64,000 bases of DNA from Enoplosus armatus (taxonomy: Eukaryota > Chordata > Actinopteri > Centrarchiformes > Enoplosidae), in assembly GCF_043641665.1 (NCBI RefSeq), contig NC_092188.1, forward strand, positions 14,095,704 through 14,159,703, given 5' to 3'. Shown piece by piece: positions 1 to 13,800 of this stretch (position 1 is its first letter; every line of letters starts with the position of its first letter). The notes below the pieces were generated by a model, which had not been told where the DNA came from, did no database searches, and saw only the letters and a program-made list of their open reading frames with translations. A program made the position numbers and the translations under genes.

Positions 1-3000
1 TGCCAAAGAATAAAGTGTGCGGGGCTCCTGGGGGAGGGATATATCACACATATATTCTTTCACTGCAGCGATTAATATCCGGGAAAAAAAGGTCAAACTT
101 GACTTGAAACGGTCCAGTATATCACAGTTACATTCGAAGCCCGCATTTCATACATCAATCCCTGCTGTGATGTCTCATCAGCCTGGTCACACAGGAGAGA
201 CCCACACTGCACATTATCAAAGATTGATGGGGTGTCCTAGTTAAAGACAGGGGGAGGAGAGATGACTGGTTAGAGAAGGGAACTTTGTGTTACTCTCTGC
301 CTTTTCAGAGGTGTTGATCGCGGGTCGCGTGGCCTTTCACAGCCCATGTTATGCCAGGCCTCACTAGTGCATAACCTGAAGACCTGACCTCAAGACATAC
401 GGGGGGCTGAGTCGATGCTCTCACACAAGACTCATGAAGCTCAAGACGAGGGCTGAGCCTTCCATCTCCTCCCATCCCGCCCTCTTCCTCATCCTCCCCT
501 GTAACAGAAGACAAAACAAACTGACAGAACAAACAGGCAGATTATCCTAAATCCTTTTTTCTCTAACAAACAACCTAACAATCTCTTATATCCACTGTTC
601 ACCGTCATCCTACCCGTTTCTTGTTCAGAGTGCTTGCTTAATAATTAATTGATTAATTAGTTCGCTCATTAATCATTTATTCATTAATCATGGCCTGATT
701 TTTCTAGAGGAAGCGGCGCAATCTGAAAAAACCCTGACTTCACATTTCACTCTAATTATGCTCCTTTACTAATCAACGCTTAAGAAATGGAGTTTCAGGA
801 AATTAGTTTTCCCCTTCCCTTCTTTTTCTCAACACAAAGCAGGATGTATTGAGGTCGGCAGGTAACATTTCTTCCCTCCCTCTCTTGTCTTCTGGAAGCT
901 CTTAGTCATCAGTAATTTTAAAGGAATGATTCAAGTTGCAGGCAATCTGATGAACAGAATAAAAATTTGATGTTAAATTAAAACTTGCCTTTTCTCCACC
1001 TCTCGATGAAAAGGGAAGGGCAATTCTGGTCACAGACTAACCACATACATTGATTAATAAATGGCAATTGGAAGGCCATTTGTAAGAATGGAGAGGCGGC
1101 AGCATTGTGAATCACACACTTATTGTTTTCACTAGATCCATGGCTCTCCTGGGAGAGGAGGTAATTTGTTTAATCGCCACGAGTTATGTTCTCTGGACAG
1201 AGAGATGGGAAGATAGGATAGTTCAGAAATATATTCTGTAATGTGGAGCGAGCATGAGAGGGAGAGAGAAAAGAAACATTTTTAACAGGTTTAATTAGAA
1301 GTGTTTTTGTGCCTTTGTGCTCCTGTTGGATGCAGAGTTCACAACACAGCTCAGCTGCTTTCTCTGAAGGAGCTCTTGTCAGCTGCTGACAAAAAAGAAT
1401 TATGCATCAAATTAAAGAGAGCTCCAGTGAAATGGAGGCAAGTCGGGCATTAACCTCTAAGCTTTAAAAAGCACACATATTAAGCAACACTAATGAGACT
1501 CTCATTGAGCTAGCTGTGTTTTATATTCAAACACACACACAAAAGCACGGCTTTGACTTCAATGTGCCATTGCTGCTCCTGAATGAGGTTGTCTCTCTTA
1601 TTCATCTCACCAGCAGCAAACACTGCAGAAGTGAACAATAGCGTAGATGGCCCTTTTACTCTAATGAGATGCATACATTTACAGCATTACCACCCTCATT
1701 AAAAAATAATAATAATAAAGGGAAAAAAAGTATTAATTATGAAACGCACTACTTCCTATCGTGAAGAGCCAAGGGGGTCTCCACTGGGCTCAATTAGGAA
1801 GAGTAGGCCGCAAATCCCTAGACTAAATTAATTGACACCCCAGGGCATTAGGCCCAGAGTCCCAGTACAGAATGTATGTAGAGAATTCCTTTGTTTTCTT
1901 TCCACCGCCTTTTAGAAAAAGCAAGAGATGGAGGCAATTTTAACATGATCTCTTCATTGTTTTATGTATTGTTTTTATCTATTACTTATTTATATATTTA
2001 TTTTTTTCGTTTATTTGTCATGTCTGCGGCCGGGAATGAAGAGATTTACTTTTTTTTTTTAATTCCTGCCCCATCTTTGAGAAGCCTTTCTGTCACATGT
2101 TGCGTACCATTGCTGTTTTATCCACTATGTCAGCTGTTATGCACACACTAAACCAGGGCTTTTGCAAACAGCACAAGAAGTTAATGATTTAAAAGCACAG
2201 TAAATTATACTGAAAGCCCTTCCATCCAAATGCTGGTGAAAGAGGGGGAGGGAGCCAGTGAGGGAAATTGGGATACAGAGACGGAAAGAAAAAGCGAGAG
2301 AGAGAGAGAGAAGCAGGGGGGACAGAAAAGGGCTGGAACTGTGACACAGATCCAGCCAGCAGCTGTCTTGCAGTGAAAACACCAGGGGGTAAGCAGGAAT
2401 GACATGAAATGACAAGACTAGCTCAATCAACATCTTGTCAACATTGCTGGCTGATGTGTACAGACAATTTCATACCGCCACCACTGACTCCCTCCCCTTT
2501 TCTCTCTCTTTTTATATGGCTTTTTTATTTCCTGTCCTCCTGCCAGCCAGCCAGTCACTTGCTATCTGTCTACACGGAGTCAGCTCTCAGCTCTTTGGCT
2601 CTTGGCTTCAGAGTGGGGAAGCTGTTTAAAAGCTGTGCTAGAATTATACTCAGAGAGATGCTTCTGCCCACTAGAAACCCTAAAGATACAAGACTGTGAC
2701 AGTGAGTGTGCATTTATATGTGTGTGCGACAAGTGTGAGAAGACAGTATAAGAATGAGTGTATTTATGGCACATAGCACGGGCACTGCAGTACTGTGACT
2801 GCGCGAACCATTCATATACGCTCACACACTGACTATGTCACATCAGCACTCTTGGTCCCCCTCCCCTCACCCCCATCCAGCCTCCTCCTTTTTTTCCCTC
2901 CCTTCTTCCCCTCCTTGTATGCATGCCACTCTATTACTCTATCCACTGCATCTGCTGTTGCAGGTACCCAGGGAGAAACTCTGGCACTGTTCGCCCATGC

Positions 3001-4172
3001 GATCAGCCTCACTACTGCCCTGATGTGTGCAGTGCCCCATTCCAGCCGAGAAAAACCTCGTGGTGACAGCCTTGGAGACAGACTGATTACAACGTTCCAT
3101 CAATCCCCTCTCAGGCCCGCTCCTTTGCAATTGGAAGCTGACAGGAGCCCACTTTTTCCATTTTTACCTTTCCTCAGTTTTTCCGGTTTTTCTAACATGT
3201 AGTGGCTGCTTCTTCTTTTTTTTTTCTGTTGTTCCCCTTACCCTGCTTTCTTGAGTGTTGTGTTGACAAGCTGACACAAACCCCTGTGATTTTCACACCA
3301 GGGATTCAGAGAGCGAGAGAAAGGGACAGGGGGATACAGGGTAGAGATTGGGAGAGAAAGTGCAAAGGAGAGGCTGGCAAGAGATGACAGCTGACACGGA
3401 GTCTGGAAAAGCAGAGTGATGGCAGAAAGAGCCATGGAGAAAGCAAATCAACAATTAGTAACACCTTACATAACTCTCAAAGGGGGCCTGCTGGACATTG
3501 ATTTCAGGGATCATGGCTCACTGACTGTAAACGTATGAGTGATAAGCAGAGGAATGAGAGGATGGGGCTGGATTGTAAAGAGATGCAGGAATGGAAGAGA
3601 ATGCCCCGGGCGGGGGTATCAGTGGGCAGCAGGGGGGGCTGGGTGGATGAGCGGGTCCACTCTCTAAAAAGGGTCTAGGTCTGAGCCAAGATTTTCACAA
3701 TGGAATAAAGGCTGAAAGGGGAGGCTAGGAGGATTAAACTCCAGCAAAACAGCTCTTAAAAAGCTGTTAGACTGCAATTTGGGCACAAAAATGCAGAATG
3801 GGAGAAAAGATAGCGGGAGTGGGTGGGTGGGAGTGCAGCTGGAATGCAACGTGGGGGAGAAAGGATTGAAGAGAGGCCGGGACGCATTAAGGTGTGAGAT
3901 AGGAGGCCATCTGCAGAGGCACAAGCTGAAGCTGTCTATAAGCAACGGTCCAAGTCAAAGAAAAACACAGCGCTGCTCACACATGCATGTGTTGGGTGCC
4001 ACACAGCCACGAGTTGGTGGGTGGTATCTGTTGTTAGCCCCCGTCAAGCCCTCAGAAGTTCTGTAGGAGTCATGGTAATGAGCTTAGTAGCCAGATCAAA
4101 CATGAGATGGGTGCAGGGTCCCCTTTGGGACATACTCATTGGTTCAGCTACCTCAGCACTACTGTCTGTTTG

Positions 4173-4175
<3 letters not shown>

Positions 4176-4222
<47 letters not shown>
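4176..4222. repeat. (CA)n microsatellite
   Basis: About 23 perfect CA units in the kirrel3-like 5' intron. Confidence 0.96.
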
Positions 4223-4226
<4 letters not shown>

Positions 4227-4961
4227 GGAAGGGAAAGACAAAAAGAGCCTGACTCAAAACAAAGGGATAATAATTCCATACAGAGAGAAATGGAGCTTGC
4301 ATTTTCCAGCCCGATTTAGAAGCCTTATCTAGACAAGACACAATGGATGGCATTTGGGGAAAGGGGTTGTTTATTCCAAGCTTGACACTTTTTTGCCAAT
4401 TGCCTTGTTTTGTGCTGCGGTTTTGTCTGTGTTTCCTCCTCATTTTCTCCTCTCTGGCTCTCATTGTGGAAAACTCACACCAGCTGGCCTCGGGATTCTA
4501 CCTCCACCACTGGGGCAAAAACGCAAGTAGATATCGGGCTCTATTTTTTTAACATTTTGAATTATTACTGCACGGAGCAAATTGTCCAGTCAAGTTGAGA
4601 GCACTTATATTTATAGAGCCCACAGGACTGGATGTTGCACTTTTTGCACTGGATGGGAATGAGGACATGGAATAAAATCAAGACTAAAATAGGAACTCTG
4701 CGAACGCAGCTTGGAGCCTCTTAGAGGGAATGAACATATGCAGTTGAGTGTCATTGTAAAAACAGGGGGAATGGACAGAGTGCATCGCCTGAGCTGTTAC
4801 AAACGAGAGAGCCTGATGTTACTTTATGTTTTATTTGAAGGACCTGACTTTTTGAATGCTGGGTTAAATTGATTTATGGCCTGGAATGCTTTTTTTTGTC
4901 AGATTACCAAAATGGCGAAGCAGATTATGACTGCAGTGGCTTGGCAGTAGATGCACTGTAC

Positions 4962-5080
4962 TGTGTGTGTGTGTGTATGTGTGTGTCAGATCCACATTTT
5001 ATCTAAAGGTCATCTGCGGTGCCATTATCTCTCTCAGTCTTTAGCATCATGGCCGGCACTTACACATACACATTTTCAGT

Positions 5081-5112
<32 letters not shown>

Positions 5113-5123
5113 ACACACACACA
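4962..5123. repeat. Paired (GT)n and (CA)n microsatellites in opposite orientation
   Basis: A GT tract (4962-4987) is followed about 95 bp later by a CA tract (5081-5123), so the two could pair as an inverted repeat. Confidence 0.9.
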
Positions 5124-5460
5124 ACGACTGGTTCAATCTAATTCTATCAAGACAGATGTCCAGTGGTGGACGGATCATTGCTGACATCTGTCCATCTCTT
5201 CCTGATCCTTCCTGATGTGAATGTATCCCTATCAGTTCAGATGAAGGAGAGAGAGTGCAGGCAGTGCCAGGGTCGACGCAAAGCTCTTTAATAGGTTGTG
5301 TCCAAGTTGGGGAGGCTGTTTTTGCACTTAACTGTGACCATGTGACAGAAACAGCAAAGTCACTGTGTCAAAGTAACTGCTAAATGTGCCCTCCGGTGCC
5401 TGACAAGTTGCTTTCCCTATTAACACTGCCCCACCCTCCACACTCATTCACACATTCAGA

Positions 5461-5504
5461 TGCACACACACACACAAACATAAACATACATGGCACATTT
5501 TTAG

Positions 5505-5553
<49 letters not shown>

Positions 5554-5723
5554 CTGAGCTCACACAGTCAGGCAGAAATGCACACACACACATAAACTTA
5601 GCCCCATGTGCATCCAGCGGCGTGAAATGATATTCCATTTTGAGAAATCCGGATTAAAATGTATCAGGCCAAATGTGTTTTGACCTTGTTACTGGGGGAA
5701 GGAAAAGCACACACGCACACACG

Positions 5724-5775
<52 letters not shown>
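5461..5775. repeat. Cluster of (CA)n microsatellites
   Basis: Three CA blocks (5463-5476, 5506-5554 and about 5706-5775) separated by unique sequence. Confidence 0.95.
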
Positions 5776-5776
<1 letters not shown>

Positions 5777-7257
5777 CAAAGGTAAGGGGGTAAATGTTGC
5801 ATTTTTTTTGCAATGAGGACTTGTAAATCTAAATTTTAACTGCCTTTTAAAGTAATATTAAGCACACCACATGTGGTACAACTAATCTACACTGTCCATA
5901 TTTACCTGCATAACATTCAAGGCGACATGGTAAATAAACCCACATCTACTGCAGAAATGGTGGGATTTCAAGGGGATTCAAATCTTTCTTTTTCCAACGT
6001 GATTCAATAGCAGCCAATAGACAAGCTCCTCATTTTGAGTCTGGTGAAAGCACTGAAAGCTATGGTGTTGTGTTTGTGTACATGCATGTGTGTACGTGAC
6101 AGCACACCAAGAACAATCCTCCCCACACCCACAGCTCCCTGCTTCTTCTGACTGCCTCTCCTCCACCGTTTCTTTGTCTGGTTCTGTTCCTCCCTCTCTC
6201 CCCATCAGAAATGTATTCATGTAATTAAGCTGCTAATACACCGTCAAAGAATTGTCTAATTCAGCAAGGAGGAATTAAAGGAATCTGGCATGAGTCATTA
6301 GCCAGTCGAGATGTTCTGTTGAGCATTTTCAATAAGGGATCTGGAGAGCAATGAATCACTCATATGATGTGAAGACATTCGCTACAGCACATACTCCGTA
6401 CTCTATATTTGTACGCCGGCATCACTATGTGTGTGGCGTTAATTGCCATATGTGAGCGTGAGAAATTGTATGTGGGTGAGGTAAAGAGAAACAATTCAAT
6501 GCATGTAATCCATCTGAACAATCAACCAATGCAGTGAATTATTACCCATTGTAAACATTTAGATACTCTGGGCAAGATACTTAATTGCAATCAATGTTTG
6601 TACTGTTGCAAGTACAAAGAGGAAAATCCCTAACTCGCTCTGCAAGGGGAGGCATATGAAAACGCTCAATAGCTCATAACGGCAGAATGTTGGGGACAGG
6701 CGGGCCGACTGTAAAAACAGCATTTTTGAAGGTGTGATGGGAAAATGCCAGCCTTCGCTAAACGCCTAATAGCCTGAGCTAGAAGACGTTTCACTTTTCA
6801 TTGACGCTCTCAAATTGGCCTCTTTTGATCCACGGTGCGTGACACACATACAGCCTACCTGTTTGCATCCACAGCTCGATAGGCTTTTCAAACACTGTGG
6901 TAAAATGATGTACAGGGAGACATTATTGGTGAGCTAACCTGCATTGTTTGTCTGATCTTTTTTCTCTCTTCAATTATCTATTAACATCTCTTCTGGGCCA
7001 GATGGAGAGTGAGAGAAAACGGGTGCATGTGAAATTGAGTTCTGAGGCAGTTGTTGAGACCCACAGCGATCTGAGCCATGGAGAACTCACGTTCCTGATG
7101 AACTCACTGTTTGGCGGCTTTAATTGTGCTGTTGGGTGACAGAGGCAGGAGGGTGCTAAGAGAGAGGGGAGGCAAGGGGCAGGGTTCAGTCCGTGGTGCA
7201 CCCCGAGATGAAGTGGATAATTGAGTGCGGAATAAACACTGCCAACAACCTCGGAAG

Positions 7258-7277
7258 CCCCCCCCCCCCCCCCCCCC
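7258..7277. repeat. C20 homopolymer
   Basis: Uninterrupted run of twenty Cs. Confidence 0.95.
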
Positions 7278-7546
7278 ACTCTTTTCAAAAAGAAAGAAAA
7301 ACTGGAGAGAATTGTTTGAGAGGGAGGGGGAAGAAACGGGGTGAGAAAAGGGGTGAGAGAGAGAGAGGGAGAGAAAATCCCAGCTACCCTCTGGGGGGAA
7401 AAGCTGCTATTGAAAAGCTATTAAACTTGCATTTAGCAGGATTGATTGGAAATGAAGAGGCCTATTAAAAGAGAGGGACAAGGGGACAATAGCGCGTCTC
7501 TGGCCGCCGTATGTTGCCCTCCTTTCAGAGGCTTTCTTCACTGGGA

Positions 7547-7564
7547 GGGGGGGGGGGGGGGGGG
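7547..7564. repeat. G18 homopolymer
   Basis: Uninterrupted G run, 270 bp from the C20 run at 7258 and complementary to it. Confidence 0.95.
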
Positions 7565-8592
7565 CAGCCCTGTCTGTTTAAGCGCTCCCACCAAGAGAAG
7601 CAGTTCAGGGGGGGCTTAGCACTGCCTGAATAGAACCCTCTTTATCTTCCTCTGTCCCCCTTCCCTTCCATTCTCCACCGAGCAACAAAGAAAGAGAGAA
7701 GGAGAATGAGGGAGGTTTTTTTTAAGTCCTCTTCCCGACTCACACAGACACCCCACTTAGATAACCAACCAACTGCCTTTCTCCCTCTCCTCCTACCTTC
7801 CCCTACGGATTAGTTACCTCTGGAGTGTTGCCATCTTCCCCTGCCAGTAGGGTTTGTAATGCACAATCTTTAGCATAGTGGCAAAAACAGTTGGAGCCGC
7901 GGATCCATATTCATGCTGTGCTTCTGTATTGCGTGTGAAGGCAGGCCAGCCAATCCGGTGAGACTGTGTGCCCATACTTAAACACAGCGGCGGAACGGCG
8001 GCAGGTGTCTCTGCTGACTTTCAGCAGGCTCAAACGGATGGGTCCCCCGGGAACTTTAATGGGGTTTTGATTGTTTAACATCCATTTTTACAAAAAAGCA
8101 CACTGAAAGAGTGGCAGATTTCTCTCCCCAGAAGTGTGTTTGCTTCTTGTCAGCGAGCATATAACCATATGGTCTTGGGAAAGAGTTAAATAAGTTATGA
8201 GGCGCAGCTGACTCTTCCTCTTAGAAGCCACATTTATATGGGGAAAAAATAATATTTTCACACATATCAGCCTGGTCCATTCTCTCCGCTAGTGCCATGA
8301 AAACAAGAGAGTGAGCAGACCAGTTCATGGGAGTCTGCTCTCTTTCATGTTTACATTTTTTCACACCCCTTAAATTGCAAGTTTCACTTTTCTCATGCTA
8401 CATCTCTGCTGGCACTGCAGAAAACGTACTGCCATTACATTCTCTGAAATGCCATCAGCAGTACTCTGCGTTCTTTTGTATTTTATAGCTATTTTGTGAA
8501 TTTCGGTATGAATTGACCATCTACCATCATGAAAATGTGAATTCTAAGAGATGTTATATTCATATTGTGCTTTCTGTCTTTTCTCCCAGCAG

Positions 8593-8745
8593 CCACCCAA
8601 GCAGCCTACTTCTCCCAGCAGCCCCAGGACCAGGTGGTTGTATCTGGTCAGTCAGTGACTCTACCCTGTGTCATTGTGGGCTATCGGGGAATGGTACAAT
8701 GGACCAAAGATGGCCTGGCTCTTGGTGGAGAGAGAGACCTACCAG
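8593..8745 (+). CDS. kirrel3l: kirrel3-like exon A: Ig domain 1, first half
   Basis: Encodes [13 protein letters not shown], the first Ig cysteine (LPCVIVG) and the Trp region [10 protein letters not shown]. It ends in phase 1 at a GTATTA donor. The acceptor is a tandem CAGCAG, so the exon could equally start at 8590, which adds one residue. Confidence 0.88.
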
Positions 8746-10807
8746 GTATTATCACTGACCTCTTATTTCCATCCGTCTGTCTCCCTCTCTCTTTTCTCCA
8801 CTGCTCCCTGTGTGCTTATTGCTCTCTCCGTCTCTGTCTGTCTTGCCGCGATCAATGCCAGGTCTCATTAGAAACCAAGTCTCTCTCTGTCAAACGTTGG
8901 AGTTTTACGCAAATTAATGTTTAGAGAACAATGTACAGCAGACAGGTCGGCTACTGCTGCACACACCGTACTTTAATTTGTTGCTTAGCATTTTAAGGGT
9001 CTTGTAGGAAGGTAGATAATCAATTGGCTTTTGTCACGCACTGACATTTAAATGTGTAGCCAACTAGAGAGAAGGTGGAGAAGCTTCCTCTTGACCTTAG
9101 CCACCCCATCTTTATTGTGTCTGTGTTTAAAGGACAGACTCCTCATGCAGCAGCAGCCTCCTCACATGTTGCATTTCCAGCCTCACGCTGCTCTGCTAAC
9201 ACAACGGCTCAATTCCTGGCCCAGTGAGGTGCTGCTTGCTTTCATTTGTGTCTTACAGAGCCTTGCCACGTTTCCCTCGCCTTTGTTCAAGCCACAAGTC
9301 TGTTCATTTTATAGTCCTTTCATTATGTGTTTGTTTGTCTCTGACTCTATTCTCTGTGCTGGCTTCACGCAGGCTGGACGCGCTATTCCTTAATGGGCGA
9401 CCCGCTATCAGGCGAGCACAGCTTGCTGATCGATTCGGCAGAGTTGGCGGATGATTCGGTGTATGAGTGTCAGGCTACACAGGCGGCACTGCGCTCCCAC
9501 CGTGCCAAGCTCACTGTACTAGGTAAGATACACAGCTCACACATGATCCTCACAGCCAGCCCTCGTGCCAAGGCCTGCACTTGGGAACAATCAGGGGAGT
9601 GTCTTCATCACATAACACACAAGCATGTAGACAACTATACAGATAACACATGTGCAATACACAAAAGATAATCACATTCAAAACCCAACTTATCATAGGC
9701 AAATAAAAACTACATCAAAACACTCTTCAAGTGATTTGCAATTCATAAAACAATCTCTTATCACCACTCAAAGATAACCCCAGTGTAAATCTAGTTTCCT
9801 GGTAAAAATCATGTCCTGGAAGTGTAGTTTAAACCAAGCAGGACTCAGCCAAGAGATTCAGCTCGAGAAAAAAAAAAAAGGAAACCCCTCTGCTCTCAGT
9901 AGCGGTAATCAAGACTGTGGACGTCTAGGATAATGTGATTGCTGCAGTCACAAATGACTTGCGTAGTCGCTTGAAAGTCAGGGTCTGCACAGTTAGCACA
10001 TTTTACAGTGAGCCACAACATTTGTCAACCGCAAGGCGGTTTTTACATTAACATGATGTGAGTGATCTACTTCTTCACACAGACGTTCGAGAGGAGGGGG
10101 GGGGGGGGGGAAGGGGGGTCTTGTGGGAATTGGAATCGGCAAAGCACTGCTGGCATCTGGTGGCATGCAGAGGAATTTCACTCATTAATTAATTCTGTCA
10201 ATTGTCCATATATTCACCTACAAGCAAGTATTATACAGACTAGTTTCACAGGCATGATGCTGCAGTTTATGCCACAACACAATGCAAATCAATGCAAAGC
10301 TTCCACCACAGAGCCTGCTGTCCTTGAATCTATCTGTTGCCATTAAGGTGTGAATTCTGAATTCATTGAGGCAGGGAGACGAGTGGTACAGATAGGGTTG
10401 CCATGGAAAGGCAAGCCGATCAGAGATCACAAGTGGTATGTAGGAACATTTCAACTAAATGAATAGATTCAGAGCTCCTGTGTGATCATCAGCCCACCTT
10501 TCTGTGTCTCGTGTCACTGTCAGAGCTGCACAGAGCAGCACAAAGCAGTGTGGCCATCACATGCCCACACACAGCTATGAAATTGCCCACGTGGAGGCAG
10601 CAAAGAAAGTTGATAAAACTGCCACTTCTACATGAAATGCACTCTGAAAGACCGAGGCTGGTGGTAAATGAACATTACATGCATTTCATAAACATATATA
10701 TGAAATCATCACTCAGGAACCTGTGGTTTCTGTTTATGTGTGGACATAAAGAGTATTAAAGAGAGAAGGGGGCTTCTTCTGTGCATGTGTAAGTGTGTGC
10801 ACACACC

Positions 10808-10842
<35 letters not shown>

Positions 10843-13800
10843 AAATCAATGTGGCCAGATGAGACCAAAGCAATCCTGCACAGTCAAAGGAGTCAACGGC
10901 GGGAGTGCAGTCAGGGGAATCGGCATGGAAATTAAAATCACCTAGCACTCGGATTCCATTAGTGTCCGTGCCGCGGCAGCGGAAGGACCTCTGACAATTC
11001 AGATACACACAGTGAAATTGGTTCGGTGGAGGGAGCGAGAAAGGCCAGCACAAACCCCATGTTTACGCCTTCTCTTATTGGTTGGGGAGATAGACGCCTT
11101 CATCAGGGGTGGCACGCTTGGCTTGCCAGTGGTGCGTGCGAAACCATGCAAATAAATGAACAAATAAGCAATTCAGTTGAAACATCACTGCAACAGTAAG
11201 AGCAAATAGAGTAATAATGCTAGTCCCAAGAAAGGAAATAAATAAGGTTGAGTTTGTTTTTTTTTTCCAAATGACAACTGTTCTTGGTCTTTTCTCCTGT
11301 CTGAAACTACACCTTGTTAAAAAGACACATGGCCATGAAAAGATATTGTTTGCCTCTTTTGCTGTTGCAAGAATTGATGCAGAGCAAAGAGCAACAGTGA
11401 GCTCAATATCAGTATGACTTCTTTGTGGCTCTGTGCTGGCCTGGAGCTGTAATGAGTTTTTTTAGTTTTGAGTGGTTTGTTTGTTCTGCTTTACAGTTCC
11501 TCCTTCAGACCCTGTGGTGGAGGGCGGCCCTGTTGTACGTCTTAAGGCCCACACACCACACAACCTCACCTGCAAAGCCTCCGGAGCCAAACCTGCTGCT
11601 GAGATCACCTGGTACAGAGATGGAGAGGTCATGGAGTCGGCAATTTATTCCAAGGTACAGTGAGAACAGATCTATGCCCAGTATTATCTTTCAATCACTA
11701 ACACCCACACAATATTACAAAACGTAACAGTGGGCAGAAATAAATGCAAACCTATTCAATACAGAAATATTTTCTCTTAGGGGATAATACTCCTTCTCTT
11801 TTTCTTCCGTTTCTCTTTATTTTTCTCATCTTTCTTCCATGGTCTCAGAGTTTTTTTTTCTATCGCCACCCTTCCCTCGCATGATTTGTTCGCTCACTCT
11901 CTGCAGTCCCCCTCCCATTTTCACTCATGCCTGACCCCCCCTCCCTCCCTCCCACTCCACCTCCTCCTCCTCCTCTGCCTCCCCCCTCACTCGCTAACCC
12001 CCTCCACCCCCCTTTGCTCGCTAATGCAGCGACACTACAGCATAACTGGAGCATGCCAAAGCTCAGACAGGCATGAGTGTTTCATACAGTAGAGTTTCTG
12101 CAGAGAAGAAATCACCCACAACAATGCAGAAACACAATGGGGATGCGCCGGAGCGTAAGCCAGCCACGGCTGGGAAAGTGTCACATTTTTCATGCTCTCT
12201 GACCACGCTAAACGACGCTAAACTCCACGTTTAAGGAGGCGAGAGCCTGCAGTGAGAAGGGAGGGAAGAGGATTGGAGGGGGAAGGGGGAGAGGGGAGGA
12301 TAGGAGGAATACAAGGGGGGGGGGGGGGGGGGGAATATAGAGTTATCCAGTGAGATAGCTTTGTGAAAAACAGAGAGAATTTCCAACATTAAGAAGTGAG
12401 TCTGGGGGAAGAGAAAGCTTTGTCCGAGTGAGGGGTGGCGACAGGGAGTGATGTGATTTGATCTAGCATAAAAATGCTTTTTGTGTGTCTGGCTGAGGAA
12501 GTGAAAGCCTGCTTCCATTGATTTGGCTGTCCAGGGAAAAGGCTCAGCTTGCCCTTGCTCTTTTCCAAAGATGTGTGACACTTCTTCCTCACTGTCACCA
12601 CCCAAAAAACAGACACACAGGCACCTTGGCCATCAGGTTTTTTTTTCTTTGTATGTGTGTGTATGAGGAAGAGAGGAAGAAAGTGAGAGAGTAGTCAGCC
12701 ATATCCTCAGAATCTACACCTTTCCTCACTTAGGCGTATTGATTTCTGAGAGCAGTAAATAGATTTAAAAGATGATGACAAACAAGGAGCGCTGACGGGG
12801 AACACTCTCAGAAATGTGGGAACAGCACAATATCCCCTGCTGCATCATAAAATATATGATTTAACTGCCATGCCAAAGAACAGGATGGCAATTTTAATGC
12901 CTCACACATGAAAAAATAAGACCTGCAGTGTCATAGAGATATTCCTAAGTGGTGCCATCACAAATGGCAAGTGACATGCTTGTGCGATCTTCAGTTCTAC
13001 ACGATTGTAATGGAGTCTCTCTTAAAAAGTGTATTTTATAAACTGTTGCCTGGACCTCCAGCAGCGTCTAACAGTTGCTCTGCATTGTTGTGCAACTCTA
13101 CAGACACCGATGGAGGATGGGAAGAGGGAGTCAGCTATTAGTATGCTTCCAATCGTCCCTGAGGACAGCGACTCTGGACGCACCTACACCTGCAGGGTTC
13201 TTAACCAAGCTGCCCCTGCTGGACGACAGACATCGGTCACAATCAATGTCCAGCGTGAGTGTCCCGGGATCAGCTTTCCTACCAAGATATCACAACATTG
13301 TAGCAGAGTGCACACTATGTACAGTATTCTGTGAAGCACATTTAAGTCTGGTGAACTGTAAGTCCTAAGTCGTGTCAGTAACATAAAGGTTTTCCTTCTC
13401 ACAGATCCTCCTTCAGTGACTCTATCAGTCCAGCCTCAGACTGTGACTGAGGGGGCCAAGGTTCTCTTCATCTGCTCTGCTTCGGCCAATCCTGAAATCA
13501 CTGGATACAGGTACCCATCCTTCTTTTGAATCTCAGTGTTTCACTCTGATCCTGCCACCATGCCACACAGAGCCAGCAGTCTAAGATGATGATACAGTAC
13601 AGTCATACAACCATTTCAAGACATTATGTGCCACGAACCAGAGTTGGCATGTTCAAGAATAGCAATACTAAGTGTTTAGTAGATTCAGTGGGTTGACTGG
13701 GCTGCTTGATTGGCAGTCTTTGATTGTGATTGGCACAAGCCATGAATCAGCTAATAGCCACTTTGATACGCATGGCTAAGTACCTTCCCTGAACTAATGC

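Larger units (their letters stand above)
1..8592 (+). other. Probable intron or 5' flank of kirrel3-like (no coding exon found)
   Basis: No convincing coding exon is visible on either strand. The first recognisable kirrel exon begins inside Ig domain 1 and needs an upstream signal-peptide exon that I could not find here. Kirrel genes have very long first introns, so this stretch is most likely intronic. It holds CA/GT microsatellites, homopolymer C and G tracts, GA-rich stretches and several TAAT-rich, non-repetitive segments that look like non-coding regulatory DNA (about 640-1850, 6235-6400 and 7400-7465). The open frames here are short and unlike known proteins. Confidence 0.6.
9523..11496 (+). 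other. kirrel3-like intron between exons B and C
   Basis: About 2 kb with only the G16 and GT repeats noted; no further exon seen. Confidence 0.7.

Noticed and set aside
2795..3202. 135-codon open frame on the + strand
   Set aside because: Pyrimidine-rich composition, no recognisable domain, no splice context. Chance frame.
5081..5775. Regularly spaced CA blocks considered as a CRISPR-like or satellite array
   Set aside because: Spacers are unequal and the repeated unit is only CA. These are ordinary microsatellites in a eukaryotic intron.
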